A stretch of 64,000 nt of DNA, taken from Vibrio crassostreae (lineage in GTDB: Bacteria > Pseudomonadota > Gammaproteobacteria > Enterobacterales > Vibrionaceae). The translations under genes were made by a program, and so were the position numbers. The stretch spans positions 2,294,001-2,358,000 of the forward strand of contig NZ_AP025476.1 of NCBI RefSeq assembly GCF_024347415.1, given 5' to 3'. Below the pieces are notes generated by a model. The model worked only from the letters and a program-made list of their open reading frames with translations. It was not told the DNA's origin and ran no database searches. Shown piece by piece: positions 1 through 9,892 of the stretch (within the stretch, counting starts at the first letter, position 1; the number at the start of each line of letters is the position of its first letter).

Positions 1-223
1 CTCTTGGCTTAAATCCAATACCGTAAACCATGCTTGAGCAAACTGCCCAGATAAACATTGGCCCGATGATCGCGTTAAAGCCCCCGATGCTTGTCGCATA
101 CGCTTCAGGATCCCACATCACTAAACCAACATGCATGAAACCCAATACCAAGGATAAAGCTCTTAATAGAGTCTTATCCATTGGTTGATGCAGTTTAGCG
201 ATTTGCTCTGCGAGATTACTCAC
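1..223 (-). CDS. ybgE: cyd operon protein YbgE (partial, C-terminus off the window)
   Basis: Small membrane protein encoded with the cytochrome bd quinol oxidase genes; its exact job is unknown. About 74 residues are present before the window edge. They start with a GTG codon that overlaps the end of cydX by 8 bases, which suggests translational coupling. Two hydrophobic stretches are visible, one around LSLVLGFMHVGLVMW and one around IIGPMFIWAVCSSMVYGIGF, as expected for the YbgE family. Position as the last gene of cydA-cydB-cydX-ybgE matches the usual order. The identification rests on both operon position and sequence; the missing 3' end cannot be judged. Confidence 0.85.
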   Translation of the reverse strand, partial: MSNLAEQIAKLHQPMDKTLLRALSLVLGFMHVGLVMWDPEAYATSIGGFNAIIGPMFIWAVCSSMVYGIGFKPR

Positions 224-323
224 TGTCTTTGTCCATCATTTCTGAATGCTCTAGCCAAAGAGCATTAATGATGCCGAATGCACATGCTAGAAGTACACCC
301 AAAATCCATGCGAAATACCACAT
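216..323 (-). CDS. cydX: Cytochrome bd oxidase small subunit CydX
   Basis: A 35-residue single-helix protein, read directly from the minus strand because it is too short for most gene callers. It begins MWYFAWILGVLLACAFGIIN and ends with a charged tail (LEHSEMMDKDSE), the standard CydX/YbgT pattern. A clear Shine-Dalgarno AGGAGA lies just before the ATG. It follows cydB after 31 bases and overlaps ybgE. In E. coli the CydX helix packs against CydA and is needed for stable, active cytochrome bd; the same role is inferred here. Confidence 0.93.
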   Translation of the reverse strand: MWYFAWILGVLLACAFGIINALWLEHSEMMDKDSE

Positions 324-354
324 AAAATTTCTCCTAAGTTATTTAACTTCTAGC

Positions 355-1491
355 TTAGTAAGCTGAAACGTCGTTATCTTCGATGTGTTTCTTATCTAGA
401 CGACCGAACATTTTGTAGTATGTCCAAGTTGTGTAGCCAAGAATCACCGGAACCATTACCGCCGCAACAGCAGTCATAAGGCCAAGCGTAAGCTCACTCG
501 CTGTTGAATCCCACATAGTCAAACTATGGCTAGGGTTCAGGCTTGATGGCATTACGAATGGGAACATTGCAAAACCAGCCGTTAAAATAACACCTGCGTT
601 CGATAGACTTGAGAACAAGAATGCGAAACCACCACGCTCAAAGCGAGATGCAATCACAGCAAGCAGTGGCATCGCTACCCCAAGGATCGGCGCAGCCCAC
701 ATTGCAGGATACGTTTCGAAGTTTGTCATCCAAGCACCCACTTGAAGTGATACTTCTTTGTTTAAAGGGTTTGAATCAGCAAACGTATCGATAGTGCTTG
801 TAATAACATAGCCTTCGATAGATTGAACCCAGAAACCACCAATAACGAACAGAGCAATAGCAATTAGGCCAGTGATCTGAGCAACGTTACGAGCACGAGC
901 GTGCAGCTCTTCTGTAGTCTTCATTTGAAGCCATGTTGCACCTTGCATCACGAACAACATCAGAGCTAATACACCACAAAGCAATGCAAACGGGTTTAGC
1001 AGAGCGAAGAACGTGCCATGGTACTTAGACATCATAAATTCGTTCAGGTCAAATGGAACACCTTGTAATAGGTTACCAAATGCTACACCGAAGATGATTG
1101 GTGGAACTGTACCACTAAAGCAAAGTGCGTAGTCCCAAGTTTTACGCCATTTTGGATCTTCGATCTTAGAACGGTAATCAAGAGCAAGTGGTCGCAACCA
1201 AAGCGCTGCTAACGTCGCGTACATTGCGAAGTAGAAGCCAGAAAACGACGTTGCGTAAACCAGTGGCCATGCAGCAAACAATGCGCCACCCGCAGTGATA
1301 AGCCAAACTTGGTTACCATCCCAGTGAGGGGCAATCGTGTTTAGCATAATACGGCGTTCAGTGTCGCTCTTACCGATAACAGGTGAAAGAGCAGCAACAC
1401 CCATATCGAAGCCATCAGTTACGGCGAAACCAACCAGTAGAACACCGATCAATACCCACCAAATAAGTCGTAAGCTTTCGTAATCAAACAT
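355..1491 (-). CDS. cydB: Cytochrome bd ubiquinol oxidase subunit II
   Basis: Subunit II of the high-affinity, non-proton-pumping terminal oxidase in the inner membrane, which reduces oxygen to water with electrons from quinol. The 378 residues match the usual CydB length. The start (MFDYESLRLIWWVLIGVLLVGFAVTD), the segment TIAPHWDGNQVWL and repeated membrane helices are typical. Subunit II forms a pseudo-symmetric partner for CydA. It follows cydA after 13 bases and belongs to the same operon. Nothing looks damaged. Confidence 0.97.
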   Translation of the reverse strand: MFDYESLRLIWWVLIGVLLVGFAVTDGFDMGVAALSPVIGKSDTERRIMLNTIAPHWDGNQVWLITAGGALFAAWPLVYATSFSGFYFAMYATLAALWLRPLALDYRSKIEDPKWRKTWDYALCFSGTVPPIIFGVAFGNLLQGVPFDLNEFMMSKYHGTFFALLNPFALLCGVLALMLFVMQGATWLQMKTTEELHARARNVAQITGLIAIALFVIGGFWVQSIEGYVITSTIDTFADSNPLNKEVSLQVGAWMTNFETYPAMWAAPILGVAMPLLAVIASRFERGGFAFLFSSLSNAGVILTAGFAMFPFVMPSSLNPSHSLTMWDSTASELTLGLMTAVAAVMVPVILGYTTWTYYKMFGRLDKKHIEDNDVSAY

Positions 1492-1504
1492 AATATTCCC
1501 TCAC

Positions 1505-3091
1505 TTATACTTCGACTGAACGGCTAACTTTGTCTTCAACAGAGTTATCGTTTTGTTCAAAGTGGTAACGGCCTGTCTTTAAGCTACTTGGACCTTTACG
1601 TGCGAATTTCAGCATTAGGTAAACTTCAGCAATCAAGAACACCGTGTACAGTGCCAGGATAGCGAATAGAGAAGTCCAAAGCTGTTCAATAGTTAATGCT
1701 GATGCTGCAACGTTAACCGGTAGGATTTCACCAACCGCCCATGGTTGACGACCAAACTCAGCAACGAACCAACCCGCTTCGATCGCAATCCAAGGAAGTG
1801 GGATTGAGAACAGCGCCGCTTTAAGTACCCAGGGTTTCTGTTCGATCTTCTGACGACATGTTTGAACAAACGCTGCGCCGAATACAAACAGCATGATGAA
1901 GCCACAAGCAACCATCAGACGGAATGACCAGAATAGAGGCCAAACTGTTGGGATAGAATCATCCGCAGCCATTTGGATTTGCTCTTCTGTTGCATCAACA
2001 ACGTCGTCTGTGTAGCGCTTAAGAAGTAGACCGTAACCTAGGTCACCTTTCACTTCGTCGAATGCCGCCATGTTTTCTTCAGACTTATCGCCTGAACGTA
2101 GCTTTTCAAGCAGCTCGTATGCGTACATACCCGTGCGGATACGATCAACGTGGTCATCACGCAGGTCACGCAGGCCTGTTACTTCTTTATCAAGAGAACG
2201 TGTTGCGATAATACCCATTACGTAAGGAATCTTAATTGCGTAGTCAGTATCCATTGTTTCTTGGTTTGGAATACCAAAAACAGTAAATGCAGCAGGTGCT
2301 TCTTCAGTGTGCCACTCTGCTTCTACAGCAGCGAGTTTCACTTTTTGAACTTCACCAAGCTCGTAACCAGATTCATCACCTAGCACGATTACTGACAGGA
2401 TCGCCGCCATACCGAAAGATGCTGCAATCGCAAAAGAACGACGAGCAAAGGCAAGGTCACGACCTTTAAGAATGTAGTATGAGCTGATACCAAGGATGAA
2501 CATTGCACCCGTTGTGTAACCAGACGCTACTGTGTGTACGAATTTAACCTGTGCTACTGGGTTTAGTACAACTTCAGCGAAGCTCACCATTTCCATACGC
2601 ATCGTTTCAAAGTTAAATTCCGCACCCACTGGGTTTTGCATCCAGCCGTTAGCTACCAAGATCCAAAGCGCAGAGAAGTTAGAACCAAGTGCTACTAACC
2701 AAGTTACCGCTAAGTGTTGACGCTTCGACAATCTATCCCAACCGAAGAAGAAAAGACCAACAAAAGTAGACTCTAGGAAGAATGCAACAAGCGCTTCGAT
2801 AGCCAGCGGTGCACCAAAGATGTCGCCAACATAGTGAGAATAGTAAGACCAGTTAGTACCGAACTGGAACTCCATGGTTAAGCCTGTCGCTACACCAAGA
2901 GCAAAGTTAATACCAAACAATTTACCCCAGAACTTAGTCATGTCCTTGTAAATTTGCTTGCCAGTCATTACATAAACTGACTCCATAATGGCAAGTAGAA
3001 ATGCCATACCTAGTGTCAGTGGAACAAATAGGAAGTGATACATCGCTGTAAATGCAAATTGCAATCGCGACAGATCAACAACATCAATCAT
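1505..3091 (-). CDS. cydA: Cytochrome bd ubiquinol oxidase subunit I
   Basis: Haem-bearing subunit I of cytochrome bd oxidase; it binds haems b558, b595 and d and oxidises quinol through its periplasmic Q loop. The protein is 528 residues from the start [12 protein letters not shown] longer reading frame adds ten residues upstream, but the inner ATG has AAAGGAG six bases before it and places the haem ligand at His19, as in E. coli CydA, so the inner start is preferred. [12 protein letters not shown] near residue 460 is a CydA hallmark. It is the first gene of the cyd operon; the upstream region carries an FNR-type box, fitting low-oxygen induction. Confidence 0.97.
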   Translation of the reverse strand: MIDVVDLSRLQFAFTAMYHFLFVPLTLGMAFLLAIMESVYVMTGKQIYKDMTKFWGKLFGINFALGVATGLTMEFQFGTNWSYYSHYVGDIFGAPLAIEALVAFFLESTFVGLFFFGWDRLSKRQHLAVTWLVALGSNFSALWILVANGWMQNPVGAEFNFETMRMEMVSFAEVVLNPVAQVKFVHTVASGYTTGAMFILGISSYYILKGRDLAFARRSFAIAASFGMAAILSVIVLGDESGYELGEVQKVKLAAVEAEWHTEEAPAAFTVFGIPNQETMDTDYAIKIPYVMGIIATRSLDKEVTGLRDLRDDHVDRIRTGMYAYELLEKLRSGDKSEENMAAFDEVKGDLGYGLLLKRYTDDVVDATEEQIQMAADDSIPTVWPLFWSFRLMVACGFIMLFVFGAAFVQTCRQKIEQKPWVLKAALFSIPLPWIAIEAGWFVAEFGRQPWAVGEILPVNVAASALTIEQLWTSLFAILALYTVFLIAEVYLMLKFARKGPSSLKTGRYHFEQNDNSVEDKVSRSVEV

Positions 3092-3601
3092 GGTAACTCC
3101 TTTGTGTCGGCTGAATGACACTTGTGTGATTATTCACCGCAAAAATCCATGTTAAAACAATTTATGTAATTGTTATTACAAATTGAAATTTGTAGCAAAA
3201 ACGTACCGTTATAGTTAGATTATTGTTAAGCATGAGCTAATATAGCTGGCGCTAATATTACTGGTAAAATCAGTATGTTTCAAAAGATTTATAGGAGAAG
3301 CCTGCGTTGATTTGTATCAATTTTATTCACGCAAATTAGAGGTATTTTTGAACAATCATGATTAAAATCACACCAATTTGAGCTCTGTTAATAACAGCGC
3401 ATGATATCTGTGACAAAAGCTCAGCACCACTTCAACATACAAATTACAACTACCCATAAAGTACTAACAAAAGTTATGACAACTTATTTCAATTTTTGTT
3501 AGGCAAATCAAACCTGAAATCAAAGTTTTCATTTTTGAAACCCGCTATTCAGCCTTTTTATCGATTAGCGCAAAGAGTTGTTATTCAGTAAAATGCAAAA
3601 A
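3092..3601 (-). promoter_or_regulatory. cydA upstream region with regulatory candidates
   Basis: About 500 AT-rich bases without a gene, holding the cyd promoter. Besides the FNR box listed separately, a perfect inverted repeat TGTAAT-TGTT-ATTACA lies at 3165-3180. Two GTTA(A/G) elements 11 bases apart lie at 3214-3229, the spacing seen in ArcA sites. The ArcA reading is weak and read by eye; the palindrome has no assigned regulator. I cannot place the transcription start. Confidence 0.5.
3307..3320. promoter_or_regulatory. Perfect FNR-type binding site upstream of cydA
   Basis: TTGATTTGTATCAA matches the FNR consensus TTGAT-N4-ATCAA at every defined base. It lies 216 bases before the cydA start. 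FNR and ArcA control cydAB in enteric bacteria. Whether FNR activates or represses here depends on the start site, which is not visible. The only flanking gene that could use it is cydA, since the other neighbour, ruvB, ends toward it. Confidence 0.7.
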
Positions 3602-3632
3602 ATCCCAGCGCTTATGCAACTGGGATCTTTAA
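3602..3632 (-). terminator. Terminator after ruvB
   Basis: ATCCCAG at 3602-3608 pairs with CTGGGAT at 3620-3626. On the minus strand the stem is followed by TTTTTT. It lies directly after the ruvB stop codon. Confidence 0.85.
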
Positions 3633-3643
3633 AAATGAATAAT

Positions 3644-4660
3644 TTAACGATTAGACGGCTTATCTATTCCGAAGTGTAAATAAGCTCTGTCGGTCGCGAT
3701 TCGACCTCTTGGCGTTCTTTGTAGGTAACCTTGCTGAATCAAGTAAGGCTCTAACACATCTTCAATGGTGTCTCTTTCTTCACCGATCGCTGCAGCCATA
3801 TTGTCGATACCCACTGGACCACCACCAAACTTTTCCATGATCGCAAGCAGAAGCTTTCTATCCATGTAGTCAAAACCTTTAGCATCGACATCCAACATGT
3901 TAAGCGCTTTATCGGCAACCTCTGAGCAGATATGACCATCTCCTTTCACTTCCGCATAGTCGCGTACACGGCGCAGTAAACGGTTGGCAATACGTGGTGT
4001 ACCACGAGCACGACGAGCAACTTCTAACGCCCCTTCTGATTCCATAGAAAGACCAAGGCAATCAGCGCTTCGTTGCACGATGTTTTGCAAGTCTTCAACT
4101 TTGTAATACTCAAGACGCTGAGTGATACCAAAACGGTCACGTAACGGAGACGTAAGCGAGCCAGCACGAGTCGTTGCGCCTATCAACGTGAAAGGTGGAA
4201 GATCGATCTTGATAGAGCGTGCCGCAGGGCCTTCGCCAATCATGATATCTAATTGGTAATCTTCCATTGCTGGATACAACACCTCTTCAACCACAGGGCT
4301 AAGGCGGTGGATCTCATCAATGAATAGGACATCATTTTCTTCAAGGTTAGTCAGCAGCGCCGCTAGGTCGCCGGCTTTTTCCAGTACAGGGCCTGAAGTG
4401 GTGCGAATGTTTACATCCATTTCATTAGCAACAATGTTCGCCAACGTGGTTTTCCCTAAACCGGGAGGACCAAATATCAACAAATGATCGAGGGCCTCAT
4501 TACGCAATTGCGCCGCTTTGATGAAAATTTCCATTTGGCCACGAACATGATCCTGACCTTGATAGTCAGCAAGTGCTTTAGGGCGTATTGCACGATCAAT
4601 GACATCTTCATCTTTGAATACTGGGTTGTCCGGTGCAATAAGGCGATCGGCTTCAATCAT
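3644..4660 (-). CDS. ruvB: Holliday junction branch migration ATPase RuvB
   Basis: AAA+ motor that, with RuvA, drives branch migration of Holliday junctions in recombinational repair. The 338-residue protein shows Walker [10 protein letters not shown] near residue 65, Walker B FIDEIHRL, sensor 1 GATTRAG and the arginine-finger segment PLRDRFG. The C-terminal winged helix ends [14 protein letters not shown]. It follows ruvA after about 100 bases on the same strand and has a good terminator behind it. Start ATG (MIEADRL) fits the family length. Confidence 0.98.
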   Translation of the reverse strand: MIEADRLIAPDNPVFKDEDVIDRAIRPKALADYQGQDHVRGQMEIFIKAAQLRNEALDHLLIFGPPGLGKTTLANIVANEMDVNIRTTSGPVLEKAGDLAALLTNLEENDVLFIDEIHRLSPVVEEVLYPAMEDYQLDIMIGEGPAARSIKIDLPPFTLIGATTRAGSLTSPLRDRFGITQRLEYYKVEDLQNIVQRSADCLGLSMESEGALEVARRARGTPRIANRLLRRVRDYAEVKGDGHICSEVADKALNMLDVDAKGFDYMDRKLLLAIMEKFGGGPVGIDNMAAAIGEERDTIEDVLEPYLIQQGYLQRTPRGRIATDRAYLHFGIDKPSNR

Positions 4661-4763
4661 AAATTCTGCTATTCCTAACTATGCGCTTGTTGACTCTGCG
4701 CTTCTTGACTCTGTGTAAAGGCAAAGTGAATGAGCCTGTTTTATAGAACAAGTATATGAGGTA

Positions 4764-5375
4764 TTAAACCATCGATTTCAGTGCTTCGCGAATTAACTGC
4801 TCGCTGGTCATGCCATCTTTAGCCACTTGAGAAACCACCTTAGAAGCTTGAGTCGGCTTGTAACCTAATGCAAGTAGCGCACTTACCGCTTCTTCTTCAG
4901 CGTCGTGAACGGTTGGCATAGAATCAATTGGTGCTGCATCCGTCGCTGGAGTAAATAGGTCACCCACGCCCCACCCTTTCAGGCGGTCTTTCATTTCAAC
5001 AACCAGACGTTCTGCGGTTTTCTTACCGACACCCGGCAGTTTCACTAGCGTAGAAATATCTTCACGTTCAACACTCTGAACAAACTGACTCGCCGTCATA
5101 CCTGAAAGAATACCAAGACCAAGTTTAGGACCAACACCATTTGCTTTGATAACTTCACGGAACAGCGCACGCTCTTTAACTGTATTGAAGCCGTAAAGCA
5201 GTTGTGCATCTTCACGAACAACAAAGTGAGTGTAGATAATTGCCTCTTCGCCCACATTTGGTAATTCATAAAAACAGCTCATTGGCATTTGAACTTCATA
5301 ACCAACGCCACTCACTTCGATTAGTAATTCTGGTGGCTGTTTTTCTATTAATGTACCGCGTAGACGTCCGATCAC
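4764..5375 (-). CDS. ruvA: Holliday junction DNA helicase subunit RuvA
   Basis: Tetrameric protein that clamps the four-way junction and loads RuvB rings. The 203 residues begin at a GTG codon (MIGRLRGTL), as in E. coli, preceded by GAGAG. The N-terminal OB fold, two helix-hairpin-helix motifs ([11 protein letters not shown] and [16 protein letters not shown]) and a C-terminal RuvB-binding domain after a linker are all recognisable. In many relatives ruvC lies directly upstream; here a chemoreceptor gene separates them, so ruvAB probably has its own promoter with the LexA-like box at 5423-5442. Confidence 0.98.
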   Translation of the reverse strand: MIGRLRGTLIEKQPPELLIEVSGVGYEVQMPMSCFYELPNVGEEAIIYTHFVVREDAQLLYGFNTVKERALFREVIKANGVGPKLGLGILSGMTASQFVQSVEREDISTLVKLPGVGKKTAERLVVEMKDRLKGWGVGDLFTPATDAAPIDSMPTVHDAEEEAVSALLALGYKPTQASKVVSQVAKDGMTSEQLIREALKSMV

Positions 5376-5418
5376 AATTCACTCTCTTGATGGAATATAA
5401 TTTGAGGGACAGAATATA

Positions 5419-5446
5419 AAAGAACTGGATGCTTATCCAGTTCTTT
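5419..5446 (-). terminator. Terminator-like hairpin between the chemoreceptor gene and ruvA
   Basis: AAAGAACTGGAT (5419-5430) pairs perfectly with ATCCAGTTCTTT (5435-5446) around a four-base loop. On the minus strand the 3' arm and flank form a T-rich tract (TTCTTTTATATT). It lies just after the chemoreceptor stop codon and would insulate ruvAB from that gene. The same bases carry a LexA-like palindrome. Confidence 0.65.
5423..5442 (-). promoter_or_regulatory. LexA (SOS) box candidate for ruvAB
   Basis: The centre CTGGATGCTTATCCAG fits the LexA core CTG-N10-CAG and starts 50 bases before the ruvA GTG. As I recall, the E. coli ruvA SOS box has the same CTGGAT...ATCCAG ends. Position, symmetry and known SOS control of ruvAB make a LexA operator likely. 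A pure terminator stem is the alternative. Confidence 0.65.
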
Positions 5447-5467
5447 GTGTTTATTCGGGTGATTTAT

Positions 5468-6928
5468 TTACGCTTGTTTGGCTTGTGAAACCACGTTATT
5501 TAAGCTTTCGACCAGCTCTTTGACAGAGGTAACATGCCCTGTGAGTTCAGAACCATAATTGGCGACTAAGCCGGACACGGATTTGGTTTCCGCAACGCTC
5601 TGTGCCACTTCTGAACTCGCGAGATCGAGCTCTTTCAAAGAATTCATCTGCATCGCCATAATGTTGGTGAGCTGATTGACGTCAGTCGAGATAGTTTGAA
5701 CTTCTGAGATGATGCCGTTCATCTCATTCGCCGTGGTTTCAATTATCGCTCGACCATGTTCCACTTCGTCTTTACTACGGTCCAACAAGGTTCGAATTTC
5801 TATCGCAGAATGACTGCTTTTCGCCGATAACTCTCTTACTTGGTCGGCGACTACTGCAAAGCCTCTTCCCTGCTCACCTGCGCGAGCCGCTTCTATTGCC
5901 GCGTTTAATGCCAACAAATTAGTTTGTTCCGCTACTGAAGTAATCAAGTCAGCGACTTTCATGATCTCTTGATTACTTTGAATGATCTGAGTGATAGCAC
6001 TGGTTGAGGCTTCTAATGACTCAGAGCTCTTTTGCGCTTTCTCTCCGACCGCTTCACTACGCTCTTTCAACTCACCCACAAATGAGTTTGATTCTTCGAT
6101 ACCTTGAGTCATTTGGTGCAATTGTTGGCTCATCTGTTCTGCCGCACTGGCCTGAGATTCGCAATTGATGTTCAGCACCTCAACTTGCGAATGTAAATCT
6201 CGCGACTGTTGGTCTAGATGCACAGATACGCCCTGTAAGCTTTCCGAATTCGAATTAGCTTGGTCAAGCACCACCGAGAGTCGCCCTTCACTCTGTGTCG
6301 CTTGATTAGCAATCTGTTGGCTTTCTGAAATCGCTTCTTCCGCCATTTCGATTGCAACCTCTTTTTGCTTCGCAGTAAACGCTTGAGCAATACAAATCAC
6401 CACCAGCGGCATGATCACACCAGACCAGGTTTCAACCACCACCGCTTCCGGAGTAAGTACTAACTGCGGAAATTCAAATCCATTAAGGTGAGCTGACGTC
6501 ATCATCAATGAAACGCCAATCACTAACCCACTCCATACCAAGGCGACAATACGTGTTCCTGACAAGAAAAAAGCGACCACTAACAAAGGAACCCAATACG
6601 CCTGCGTCGATGCCACCACACCACCGCTTTGGTAGATGATATTCAGCGCATGTACTGCCATACCAACAAAGCCAAAATTGAGTGCAAGGCTCGGTTTACT
6701 GGTAACACGCAACAGCAGTGCGGAGATCAGTTCAAACGCGATAAGGAATACAGATGTAGCGATCAGAAGTTGCTCTTCGTGCTTGGTCCATTTGATTAAG
6801 CTGTAGACACCAACAAAGAAGGCGATAAAAGTGAAGAGTAATAAGATATCGGCTTGTCTGACTTCGTTGTTACTCCACCCATTACTTTTAGGTAGAAACA
6901 GCGCACGCCACAGCTTGATTGGGTTCAT
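5468..6928 (-). CDS. Methyl-accepting chemotaxis protein with polytopic membrane N-terminus
   Basis: Chemoreceptor of 486 residues. Residues about 28-195 contain five or six membrane segments with very short loops ([42 protein letters not shown]) instead of a periplasmic sensor. No HAMP domain is evident. A coiled-coil signalling domain follows from about residue 210, with the conserved hairpin tip [20 protein letters not shown] and [15 protein letters not shown]. There is no C-terminal CheR-tethering pentapeptide. Such receptors may sense membrane or internal energy state, but the ligand is unknown. The gene sits alone between ruvC and ruvA with its own terminator, which suggests insertion into an ancestral ruvCAB cluster. 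Confidence 0.93.
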   Translation of the reverse strand: MNPIKLWRALFLPKSNGWSNNEVRQADILLLFTFIAFFVGVYSLIKWTKHEEQLLIATSVFLIAFELISALLLRVTSKPSLALNFGFVGMAVHALNIIYQSGGVVASTQAYWVPLLVVAFFLSGTRIVALVWSGLVIGVSLMMTSAHLNGFEFPQLVLTPEAVVVETWSGVIMPLVVICIAQAFTAKQKEVAIEMAEEAISESQQIANQATQSEGRLSVVLDQANSNSESLQGVSVHLDQQSRDLHSQVEVLNINCESQASAAEQMSQQLHQMTQGIEESNSFVGELKERSEAVGEKAQKSSESLEASTSAITQIIQSNQEIMKVADLITSVAEQTNLLALNAAIEAARAGEQGRGFAVVADQVRELSAKSSHSAIEIRTLLDRSKDEVEHGRAIIETTANEMNGIISEVQTISTDVNQLTNIMAMQMNSLKELDLASSEVAQSVAETKSVSGLVANYGSELTGHVTSVKELVESLNNVVSQAKQA

Positions 6929-7142
6929 CAGTGATCATCCTTGATTAACTTGTTAGACCTCCGACCAATGTTAATAACATGTTAAATGATACGCAATGTT
7001 ATTATCTGGGTTCTGTTCGAAAGATCTCATTTCATCAAGGATTTAGCGGCGTAGTATTTTGATATGAGCCAAACAGGGTGTAAGGCTCATCAATAGAATA
7101 GGTCTAAAGGCTGTATGTTAGGAGCTAACAAGAGAGCGAGGT

Positions 7143-7664
7143 TTAACGGTAGCGCCCTTTTCTCGCGCCTGTCGCCTTACCAGCCAGTGCTATCAATGTT
7201 TTGTTGGTGTTAGCGTGAGTGATCGCTACGCCTAGAGCATCGGCTGCATCGGCCTGTGGCTTAGCCGGTAGCTTAAGCATACTCATCACCATGTTCTGAA
7301 CCATAGACTTATCTGCACCACCATTACCTGTCACGGCTTGCTTAATTAAACGAGCCGCGTATTCGTGAACAGGCAAATCCGCATTTACAGCCGCTACGAT
7401 CGCACTGCCACGAGCTTGTCCAAGCTTAAGTGCAGAATCCGCATTCTTCGCCATGAAGACTTGCTCAATAGCAAACACATCCGGCTGAAACTGAGTGATG
7501 ATTTCGCTCACACCTGCATAGATCTGCTTAAGTCGACCCGGTAACTCTTTTTCTGAGGTGCGAATACAACCACTCCCTAAGTAATATAGGTGGCGGCCAT
7601 TTTGACGAATAACACCGTAACCGGTAATGCGTGAGCCAGGGTCAATCCCTAAGATAATAGACAT
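7143..7664 (-). CDS. ruvC: Crossover junction endodeoxyribonuclease RuvC
   Basis: Holliday junction resolvase that cuts paired strands of four-way junctions released by RuvAB. The 173 residues carry the RNase H-like fold with acidic catalytic residues in ILGIDPGSR (near residue 8), FAIEQVFM (near 68) and [11 protein letters not shown] (near 140), all present. Start ATG ([10 protein letters not shown]). It lies between aspS and the chemoreceptor gene, on the same strand as ruvAB but not adjacent to it. Length and motifs show an intact enzyme. Confidence 0.98.
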   Translation of the reverse strand: MSIILGIDPGSRITGYGVIRQNGRHLYYLGSGCIRTSEKELPGRLKQIYAGVSEIITQFQPDVFAIEQVFMAKNADSALKLGQARGSAIVAAVNADLPVHEYAARLIKQAVTGNGGADKSMVQNMVMSMLKLPAKPQADAADALGVAITHANTNKTLIALAGKATGARKGRYR

Positions 7665-7725
7665 AACTTCAAATACTGATTATTTATACATGCTTTATGA
7701 GCTTAGTATATCGAACGCAAAAAAA

Positions 7726-7750
7726 AATGCCCGTCAAATTAACGGGCATT
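7726..7750 (-). terminator. Terminator after aspS
   Basis: AATGCCCGT at 7726-7734 pairs with ACGGGCATT at 7742-7750, loop of seven. On the minus strand the stem is followed by about nine T. It lies between aspS and ruvC, so ruvC probably starts its own transcript. Confidence 0.85.
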
Positions 7751-7836
7751 TTCTAATTTACTGGCAAGTCTTGGCTAATTAATTAAGAGCTCTCTACCAA
7801 CTAGGATTTCTTCATCAACAAGAAAAGATAACAGGC

Positions 7837-9615
7837 TTACGCTTGCTCTTTTTTCTCTGCCAATTTAACTGCGATTGCTAGCTCTTCCAGTGATGCTGGG
7901 TTCGCTAGGCTTGGCGCGTCTGTTAGTAGACATGCTGCAGCTGTCGTTTTCGGGAATGCGATAACGTCACGGATGTTCTCAGTACCACAAAGTAGCATTG
8001 CTAGACGGTCAAGACCGAATGCTAGACCAGCGTGTGGTGGCGTGCCGTACTTAAGCGCTTCAAGTAGGAAGCCGAACTTCTCTTGTTGCTCTTGTTCTTC
8101 GATACCTAGGATACCGAATACCGCTGTTTGCATTTCTGCGTTATGAATACGTACAGAACCGCCGCCTACTTCGTAGCCGTTGATTACCATGTCGTATGCA
8201 TCAGAGTTTGCTGCTGCTGGGTTTGCTTTAAGCTCTTCCGCGTTCACACCTAGTGGCGATGTGAATGGGTGGTGCATTGCGTGTAGGTTACCTTCGCCGT
8301 CTTCTTCGAACATTGGGAAGTCAACAACCCACAGTGGAGCCCAAGCAGATGTGTCTGTTAGCTCTAGATCAGTACCTAGTTTAAGACGAAGTGCACCCAT
8401 TGCTTCAGCAACGATGCCCGCTTTGTCTGCGCCAAACAAAATGATATCGCCAGATTCAGCTTGAGTGCGATCTAGAATACCGTTGATTACGTCTTCGCTT
8501 AGGAATTTAGCAACTGGAGATTGAATACCTTCCATGCCTGCAGCACGGTCGTTCACCTTCATCCATGCTAGGCCTTTCGCGCCGTAGATGTTTACGTGTT
8601 CAGCGTAACCGTCGATTTGCTTACGAGTTAGCTTAGCACCACCAGGAACACGGATAACCGCTACACGACCTTTTTCGTCGTTAGCCGGGCCAGAGAATAC
8701 TTTGAACTCAACGTCTTTAACTAAATCAGCAACGTCAACTAGCTCTAGTGGGTTACGTAGATCTGGCTTATCAGAACCGAAACGGCGAATCGCTTCAGAG
8801 AAAGGCATTACTGGGAATTGGCCTAGTTCAACATCTAGAAGTTCTTTCCACATATCGTGAACAAGCTTCTCAGTCACGTTACGTACTTCTTGAGAAGTCA
8901 TGAAAGATGTTTCGATATCGATCTGAGTAAATTCAGGCTGACGGTCAGCACGTAAATCTTCATCACGGAAACATTTAACGATTTGGTAGTAACGGTCAAA
9001 ACCAGACATCATCAGCAGTTGCTTGAACAACTGAGGAGATTGAGGAAGTGCGTAGAAGCTGCCTTTGTGAACACGGCTTGGTACTAGGTAGTCACGAGCA
9101 CCTTCTGGTGTCGCTTTCGTTAGTACTGGCGTTTCGATGTCTAGGAATAGGTTCTCATCAAGGAAACGACGAACGAAGCTAGAAGCACGTGCACGAAGCT
9201 TGATACGGTCGCTCATTTCTGGACGACGAAGATCGATGTAACGGTACTTAAGACGCTGTTCTTCAGAGTTCGTTTGGTTGAAGTCTAGTGGAAGCGCTTC
9301 TGAACGGTTGATGATCTCTAGACCAGTCGCGTAAAGCTCTACTTCACCAGTAGCCATGTCTTTATTTACTTGGCTATCAGGACGAACACGTACTTCACCA
9401 GTAAATTTGATACAGAATTCATTACGCAGTTGGTTAGCGATCGGGAAGATATCTTTCATATCTGGATCGACAACAACCTGAACGATGCCTTCACGATCAC
9501 GCATATCAATAAAGATAAGACCGCCTAAATCACGGCGACGGTTTACCCAGCCGCACAATTCTACAGTTTGTCCCGCCAGGGACTTGTTCAGGTTACCACA
9601 GTAATGGGTACGCAT
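7837..9615 (-). CDS. aspS: Aspartate--tRNA ligase
   Basis: Class II aminoacyl-tRNA synthetase that charges tRNA-Asp in the cytoplasm. The 592 residues match bacterial AspRS (about 590). Visible parts are the N-terminal anticodon-binding OB fold ([24 protein letters not shown]), motif 2 ([21 protein letters not shown]), the bacterial-specific insertion, and motif 3 ([14 protein letters not shown]). It starts at ATG (MRTHYCGNL) and has a strong terminator. Proximity to yecE-cmoA-cmoB mirrors the enterobacterial order. Confidence 0.98.
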   Translation of the reverse strand: MRTHYCGNLNKSLAGQTVELCGWVNRRRDLGGLIFIDMRDREGIVQVVVDPDMKDIFPIANQLRNEFCIKFTGEVRVRPDSQVNKDMATGEVELYATGLEIINRSEALPLDFNQTNSEEQRLKYRYIDLRRPEMSDRIKLRARASSFVRRFLDENLFLDIETPVLTKATPEGARDYLVPSRVHKGSFYALPQSPQLFKQLLMMSGFDRYYQIVKCFRDEDLRADRQPEFTQIDIETSFMTSQEVRNVTEKLVHDMWKELLDVELGQFPVMPFSEAIRRFGSDKPDLRNPLELVDVADLVKDVEFKVFSGPANDEKGRVAVIRVPGGAKLTRKQIDGYAEHVNIYGAKGLAWMKVNDRAAGMEGIQSPVAKFLSEDVINGILDRTQAESGDIILFGADKAGIVAEAMGALRLKLGTDLELTDTSAWAPLWVVDFPMFEEDGEGNLHAMHHPFTSPLGVNAEELKANPAAANSDAYDMVINGYEVGGGSVRIHNAEMQTAVFGILGIEEQEQQEKFGFLLEALKYGTPPHAGLAFGLDRLAMLLCGTENIRDVIAFPKTTAAACLLTDAPSLANPASLEELAIAVKLAEKKEQA

Positions 9616-9892
9616 AATGAATTTCCCAATCTCTTAATAATTTACTAATTTCCAGGCTGTCAGTGGTCATTCCACACAACAGAGCAAAGGAACATTTATA
9701 CGCGGAAACTCGCTTAAAATCGACCTTCCACATTCGAATTTATTGTGTTTTATCTGGCTTTGCTGCTTTTTAGCCCATCAAGTGCGCAAAGATTCATCAA
9801 AACCGAAAAAATTGCGATAATTATATCTCGAAAGTACCTTAATCAGCAAAACTCTCGTACAGTAGATTTTCATTTCGATTAAAAGCAGTAAT

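Noticed and set aside
1505..3121. cydA start at 3121
   Set aside because: The ATG at 3091 has a strong Shine-Dalgarno and places the haem ligand at His19.
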